From Pseudomonadota bacterium (GTDB taxonomy: Bacteria > Pseudomonadota > Alphaproteobacteria > Acetobacterales > Acetobacteraceae): 8,527 bases of DNA. The notes beneath the pieces were generated by a model, which had not been told where the DNA came from, made no database searches, and was given only the letters and a program-made list of their open reading frames with translations. Shown piece after piece: positions 5,683 to 8,527 of this stretch. How positions within the stretch are numbered: the first letter of the stretch is position 1; each line of letters starts with the position of its first letter. Made by a program: the position numbers and the translations under genes. The stretch spans positions 1 to 8,527 of the forward strand of contig JAKCCP010000356.1 in the NCBI GenBank assembly GCA_021841985.1, in the 5' to 3' direction.

Positions 5683-7218
5683 ATGACCGCCGCCCCGCCC
5701 CCGGAAGTCACTCCGGAGTTCACCGCCTTCCGCGACTGTTACGCCAGCGGACGCGGGGCGCTGGTGTCCTGGCGCGGGGTCGCCGATCTCGAAACCCCGG
5801 TCGCGGCGTTTCTCAAGCTCGCGCATGGCCGGGCCAATTCCTTCCTGCTCGAAAGCATCGAGGGCGGCGCCGCGCGCGGGCGCTATTCGATCATCGGGCT
5901 CGCGCCCGATCTGATCTGGCGCTGCCGCGATGGCCGCGCCGAAATCAACCGCGACGCCCTCGCCGCTCCGCACGCTTTCGCCCCCGACCCGCGCCCGCCG
6001 CTCGAGAGCCTCCGCGCCATCATCGCCGAAACCCGGCTCGACGTGCCGGAGTTCCTGCCGCCGATGGCGGGCGGGCTGGTCGGTTATCTCGGCTACGACA
6101 TGGTGCGGCTGATGGAGCACCTGCCGACCGCTAAGCCGGACCCGCTCGGCCTGCCGGATTCGATCCTGGTCCGCCCGACACTGTTCGCCATTTTCGATAA
6201 TGTGAAAGACGAACTGGTGCTGATCGCCCCGGTCTATCCGCGGCCGGGGATCTCCGCCGAAGCGGCGTTCGCCGAGGCGCAAACCCGGCTGGCGGCGGCG
6301 CAAGCGGCGCTCGACCAGCCGCTGCCGCACCCGCCGCCGCCGGTTTCCCTCGCCCCGATGCCCGAACCCAGCTCAAATTTCACCAAGGCCGAGTTCATCG
6401 CTGCCGTCGAACGGGCGAAAGAGTATATTTTCGCCGGCGATGCCTTCCAGATCGTGCCGAGCCAGCGCTTCTCGGCGCCGTTCGCGCTGCCGCCGTTCGC
6501 GCTCTATCGCGCGCTCCGGCGCATCAACCCGGCGCCGTTCCTGTTTTTCCTCGATTTCGGCGGTTTCGCGGTGGTCGGCAGCAGCCCGGAAATCCTGGTG
6601 CGGCTCCGGGACGGCATCGTCACCATCCGCCCGCTCGCCGGCACCCGCCGGCGTGGCGCGACCCGTGACGAGGATCAGGCGCTGGAGGCGGAACTGCTCG
6701 CCGACCCGAAGGAGCGCGCCGAGCATCTCATGCTGCTCGATCTCGGCCGCAACGATGTCGGCCGGGTTGCCGAGATCGGCTCGGTGCGTGTCACCGAAAG
6801 CTTTTCCATCGAGCGGTTCAGCCATGTCATGCACATCATGTCGGATGTGCAGGGCAAGCTCCGCCCCGGGCTCGACGCGGTCGATGCGCTGGTCGGCGGT
6901 TTTCCCGCCGGCACGCTGACCGGCGCGCCGAAGGTGCGGGCGATGGAAATCATCGACGAGCTGGAACCGGTGCGGCGCGGCCTCTATGCCGGCTGCATCG
7001 GCTATTTCGCCGCCAATGGCACCATGGATACCTGCATCGGTCTCCGCACCGCGGTGGTCAAGGAGGGCGTGATGCATGTCCAGGCGGGGTGCGGCGTGGT
7101 CGCCGATTCCAACCCCGAGGCGGAATACGAGGAAACCCGCCAGAAAGCCCGCGCGCTGTTCCGCGCCGCCGAGGAGGCGGTGCGCTTCGCCGCCGATCGC
7201 GGCGCGCGGCCGGGGTAA
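5683..7218 (+). CDS. trpE: Anthranilate synthase component I
   Basis: The 511-aa protein is full length for TrpE and converts chorismate to anthranilate, the first step of tryptophan synthesis, using ammonia from the TrpG glutamine amidotransferase subunit. The N-terminal regulatory domain has SFLLES (53-58), the tryptophan feedback site, and MAGGLVGYLGYD (128-139). The C-terminal chorismate-binding domain has IVPSQRF (257-263), VVGSSPEILVR (297-307), IRPLAGTRRRG (315-325), HLMLLDLGRND (348-358), FPAGTLTGAPKVRAMEII (407-424) and GYFAANG (440-446). All blocks are intact. A GAGAGGA ribosome site precedes the ATG at 5683. It lacks the fused amidotransferase domain of TrpEG proteins, and trpG is not the next gene, so the partner subunit must be encoded elsewhere. 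No tryptophan-rich leader peptide is visible in the 86 nt upstream. Para-aminobenzoate synthase (PabB) is a less likely alternative, given LLES and overall similarity to TrpE. Confidence 0.96.
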   Translation: MTAAPPPEVTPEFTAFRDCYASGRGALVSWRGVADLETPVAAFLKLAHGRANSFLLESIEGGAARGRYSIIGLAPDLIWRCRDGRAEINRDALAAPHAFAPDPRPPLESLRAIIAETRLDVPEFLPPMAGGLVGYLGYDMVRLMEHLPTAKPDPLGLPDSILVRPTLFAIFDNVKDELVLIAPVYPRPGISAEAAFAEAQTRLAAAQAALDQPLPHPPPPVSLAPMPEPSSNFTKAEFIAAVERAKEYIFAGDAFQIVPSQRFSAPFALPPFALYRALRRINPAPFLFFLDFGGFAVVGSSPEILVRLRDGIVTIRPLAGTRRRGATRDEDQALEAELLADPKERAEHLMLLDLGRNDVGRVAEIGSVRVTESFSIERFSHVMHIMSDVQGKLRPGLDAVDALVGGFPAGTLTGAPKVRAMEIIDELEPVRRGLYAGCIGYFAANGTMDTCIGLRTAVVKEGVMHVQAGCGVVADSNPEAEYEETRQKARALFRAAEEAVRFAADRGARPG

Positions 7219-7231
7219 GCGTAAGAAAGAG

Positions 7232-7270
7232 AAGTTGTTCTTTTTTGGAAAAAAGAACCAAAAAACTTTT
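7232..7270 (+). terminator. A/T-rich nested hairpin element, candidate terminator of trpE
   Basis: Starting 14 nt after the trpE stop, the strand carries GTTCTTTTTT (7237-7246), GG, then the exact complement AAAAAAGAAC (7249-7258). An alternative, mutually exclusive hairpin pairs TTTTTTGG (7241-7248) with CCAAAAAA (7258-7265) around a 9-nt loop and is followed directly by CTTTT (7266-7270). Outer arms AAGTT (7232-7236) and AACTT (7264-7268) also match. The extreme A/T content contrasts with the surroundings. Its position after trpE and the trailing T-run suit an intrinsic terminator, but an A-U-rich stem is weaker than a classical GC stem. Confidence 0.55.
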
Positions 7271-7328
7271 CCCTTGATGCCGCGAACGGCAGGAAATCCG
7301 CGTTGCAATCCATTAGGAAGAAATTCTT

Positions 7329-7907
7329 ATGACAACATCCCCCGCCCGCGCCCAGGAACGCCTGCCGCCGATCGCTCCCGCGGAGTGGACGCCGGAGCAG
7401 AAAAAAGTCGCGGCGGAAATCGTCGCCGGCCCGCGCGGCGGCATGCCGGGGCCGTTCAACGCCTGGCTGCGGAGCCCCGATCTCGCCTCAAGGTTCCAGA
7501 AAGTCGGTGAATATGCGCGGTTTCATACCTCGCTGCCGCCGGCGCTCAACGAAATCGCGATCCTGCTGGTGGCGCGCGACTGGTCGGCGGCGTTCGAGTG
7601 GTATGCGCATTATCAGCTCGCGATGAAGGCCGGGCTTTCGCCTTCCGTCGCCGAGGCCATCGCCCATCGCCGCCGCCCCGAGGGGATGAGCGAGGACGAG
7701 GCGATGGTGCATGATTTCGCCCGCGAATTGCTGGAAACACGGAATGTCTCGGACGCGATTTTCGAGAAAATGCGGACGCGGTTCGGCGAGCGCGGCATCG
7801 TCGATCTGATCGGCACCCTTGGCTATTACGTCGCGGTTTCGATGACGCTGAACGTCGCCGGCGTGCCGGTGCCGCCGGGAAGCAGCGTGCCGGGCTTGCC
7901 GGAGTAA
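7329..7907 (+). CDS. Carboxymuconolactone decarboxylase (CMD) family protein
   Basis: The 192-aa, all-helical, cytosolic-looking protein has a CMD-type core at about 50-130. It includes PPALNEIAILLVARDWSAAFEWYAHYQLAMKAGLS (70-104), in which E90 and H94 lie on the conserved core helix, followed by the second helical pair and EDEAMVHDFARELLETRNVSD (122-142). The protein contains no cysteine, so the CxxC of AhpD-type peroxidase-reductases is absent and a thiol-based antioxidant role is unlikely. The true substrate is unknown: the family includes gamma-carboxymuconolactone decarboxylases and many uncharacterised paralogues, and no protocatechuate-pathway gene is nearby. The ATG at 7329 follows AGGAAG (7315-7320) with 8 nt between. 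It is separated from trpE by the A/T-rich element and is probably transcribed alone. No promoter was identified with confidence in 7271-7314. It ends 4 nt before the convergent otsB gene. Confidence 0.85.
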   Translation: MTTSPARAQERLPPIAPAEWTPEQKKVAAEIVAGPRGGMPGPFNAWLRSPDLASRFQKVGEYARFHTSLPPALNEIAILLVARDWSAAFEWYAHYQLAMKAGLSPSVAEAIAHRRRPEGMSEDEAMVHDFARELLETRNVSDAIFEKMRTRFGERGIVDLIGTLGYYVAVSMTLNVAGVPVPPGSSVPGLPE

Positions 7908-7911
7908 GCCG

Positions 7912-8527
7912 CTACGCCGCGAGGTGGGCGAGCCAGTCGCGCACCCCCGCCGGATCGCCGAAGGCTTCGTGGACGTAGAGGCCCTGCCCGCCGGCGTCGC
8001 TTGCCGCGCGCATCCCGTCCGCGTCGGTCACATCGTCGCCGATGAACACCGGAACCCGTCCGGCGAAGGGCGCGCGGGCGAGCAGGAAACCCACCGCCGA
8101 GCCCTTGTCGGCGCCGCGCGGGCGGATTTCCCAGGCCATGTGCGAGGCCAGCAGCACGAAACGCGCCGCATCCCGCGCCACCATCCCGGCAAGCGGCGCA
8201 CGGAGCGCCTCGCCGGCCTCGGGGATGGCGCGGTAATGGACCACGAAGCCGCGCGCCTTCGGCTCAAAAAGCGCGCCGGGATGGGCAGCGACCAGGCGCC
8301 TGGCCGCCTCGCGCCACGCCTCCGGCGCCGAAGGCAGATCGGGACGCGATGCCGCGGCCGCGGGCGAGAGGCGGAACACCCCGCCATGCTCGCCGGCCAG
8401 AGCCACCGGAATGCCGGGGAGAAAGCGGTCGAGATCGGCGAGCGGCCGGCCGCTCACCAAGGCGAGCGCGCCGTCAAGACGCCGCGACAGCCGCGCCAGG
8501 AGATCACCAAGCCCAGGCGGGATGACG
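7912..8527 (-). CDS. otsB: Trehalose-6-phosphate phosphatase, C-terminal part (5' end beyond window)
   Basis: The frame is open from the right edge to TAG at 7912-7914 and codes for about 205 residues of a HAD-superfamily trehalose phosphatase, which removes phosphate from trehalose 6-phosphate in the last step of the OtsA/OtsB pathway. Visible family blocks in order are VIPPGLGDLLARLSRRLDGALALVSGRPLADLD (motif II Ser in SGR), LAGEHGGVFRL, WEIRPRGADKGSAV (motif III lysine region) and PVFIGDDVTDADGM (motif IV acidic pair). The N-terminal DxDGT nucleophile motif must lie beyond base 8527. A TTG at 8460 is not the start: the coding similarity continues upstream through VIPPGLGDLLARLSRR without a stop to the edge. 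It converges on the CMD gene. Whether otsA lies upstream cannot be seen. Confidence 0.93.
   Translation of the reverse strand, partial: VIPPGLGDLLARLSRRLDGALALVSGRPLADLDRFLPGIPVALAGEHGGVFRLSPAAAASRPDLPSAPEAWREAARRLVAAHPGALFEPKARGFVVHYRAIPEAGEALRAPLAGMVARDAARFVLLASHMAWEIRPRGADKGSAVGFLLARAPFAGRVPVFIGDDVTDADGMRAASDAGGQGLYVHEAFGDPAGVRDWLAHLAA

Noticed and set aside
5660..5686. A tiny upstream ORF (MRRERNAR) overlapping the trpE start by ATGA, as a possible attenuation leader
   Set aside because: It has no tryptophan codons, no ribosome site of its own and no visible pair of alternative terminator/antiterminator stems; the overlap is probably chance.
7274..7287. TTGATGCCGCGAAC as a third anaerobox
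   Set aside because: The right half-site does not match ATCAA, so the dyad symmetry required for an FNR-family dimer is missing.
6373..7308. A 311-codon minus-strand open frame opposite trpE
   Set aside because: It is a shadow of trpE; its beginning is a translation of the A/T-rich hairpin element, not a protein signal.
8458..8460. TTG as the otsB start codon
   Set aside because: The trehalose-phosphatase reading frame and its family similarity continue upstream to the window edge, so this is an internal Leu codon of a truncated gene.

Overview
The window looks like chromosomal DNA from a high-GC alphaproteobacterium, most likely of the Acetobacteraceae. This rests on the strong G/C bias at third codon positions, the long shadow ORFs it produces, the ppiD-trpE order, and the gene types present; the family-level assignment is an inference. 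I see seven protein genes (two cut by the window edges), no RNA gene, no CRISPR array, no insertion sequence and no clear frameshift.

Left part (1-3441, all on the minus strand). A PHA synthase-like gene (594 aa) is followed after only 6 nt by a fusion of an (R)-specific enoyl-CoA hydratase (MaoC/PhaJ hot-dog) and a phosphate acetyl/butyryltransferase (472 aa). After a 114-nt gap comes the first 39 codons of an unrecognised gene that leaves the window at base 1. Two palindromes of the FNR/FixK (anaerobox) type lie in this region. One is upstream of the synthase gene and one is upstream of the truncated gene, and each sits near the distance expected for a class II activator site from a candidate -10 element. 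My reading is a microaerobically controlled module that links 3-hydroxyacyl-CoA/PHA metabolism to acyl-phosphate formation.

Middle part (3442-7218, plus strand). A 226-nt divergent intergenic region leads to ppiD, a membrane-anchored SurA/parvulin-like periplasmic chaperone, and then trpE, anthranilate synthase component I with an intact tryptophan feedback motif. Between them is a 13/14-bp tandem repeat that includes the ppiD stop codon and is rich in G-runs on the minus strand. No trpG follows trpE. Instead there is an A/T-rich nested hairpin element at 7232-7270 that contrasts sharply with its GC-rich surroundings and may act as a terminator.

Right part (7329-8527). A cysteine-free carboxymuconolactone-decarboxylase-family protein (plus strand) converges, with a gap of only 4 nt, on the 3' part of a trehalose-6-phosphate phosphatase gene (otsB, minus strand), whose 5' end lies beyond the right edge.
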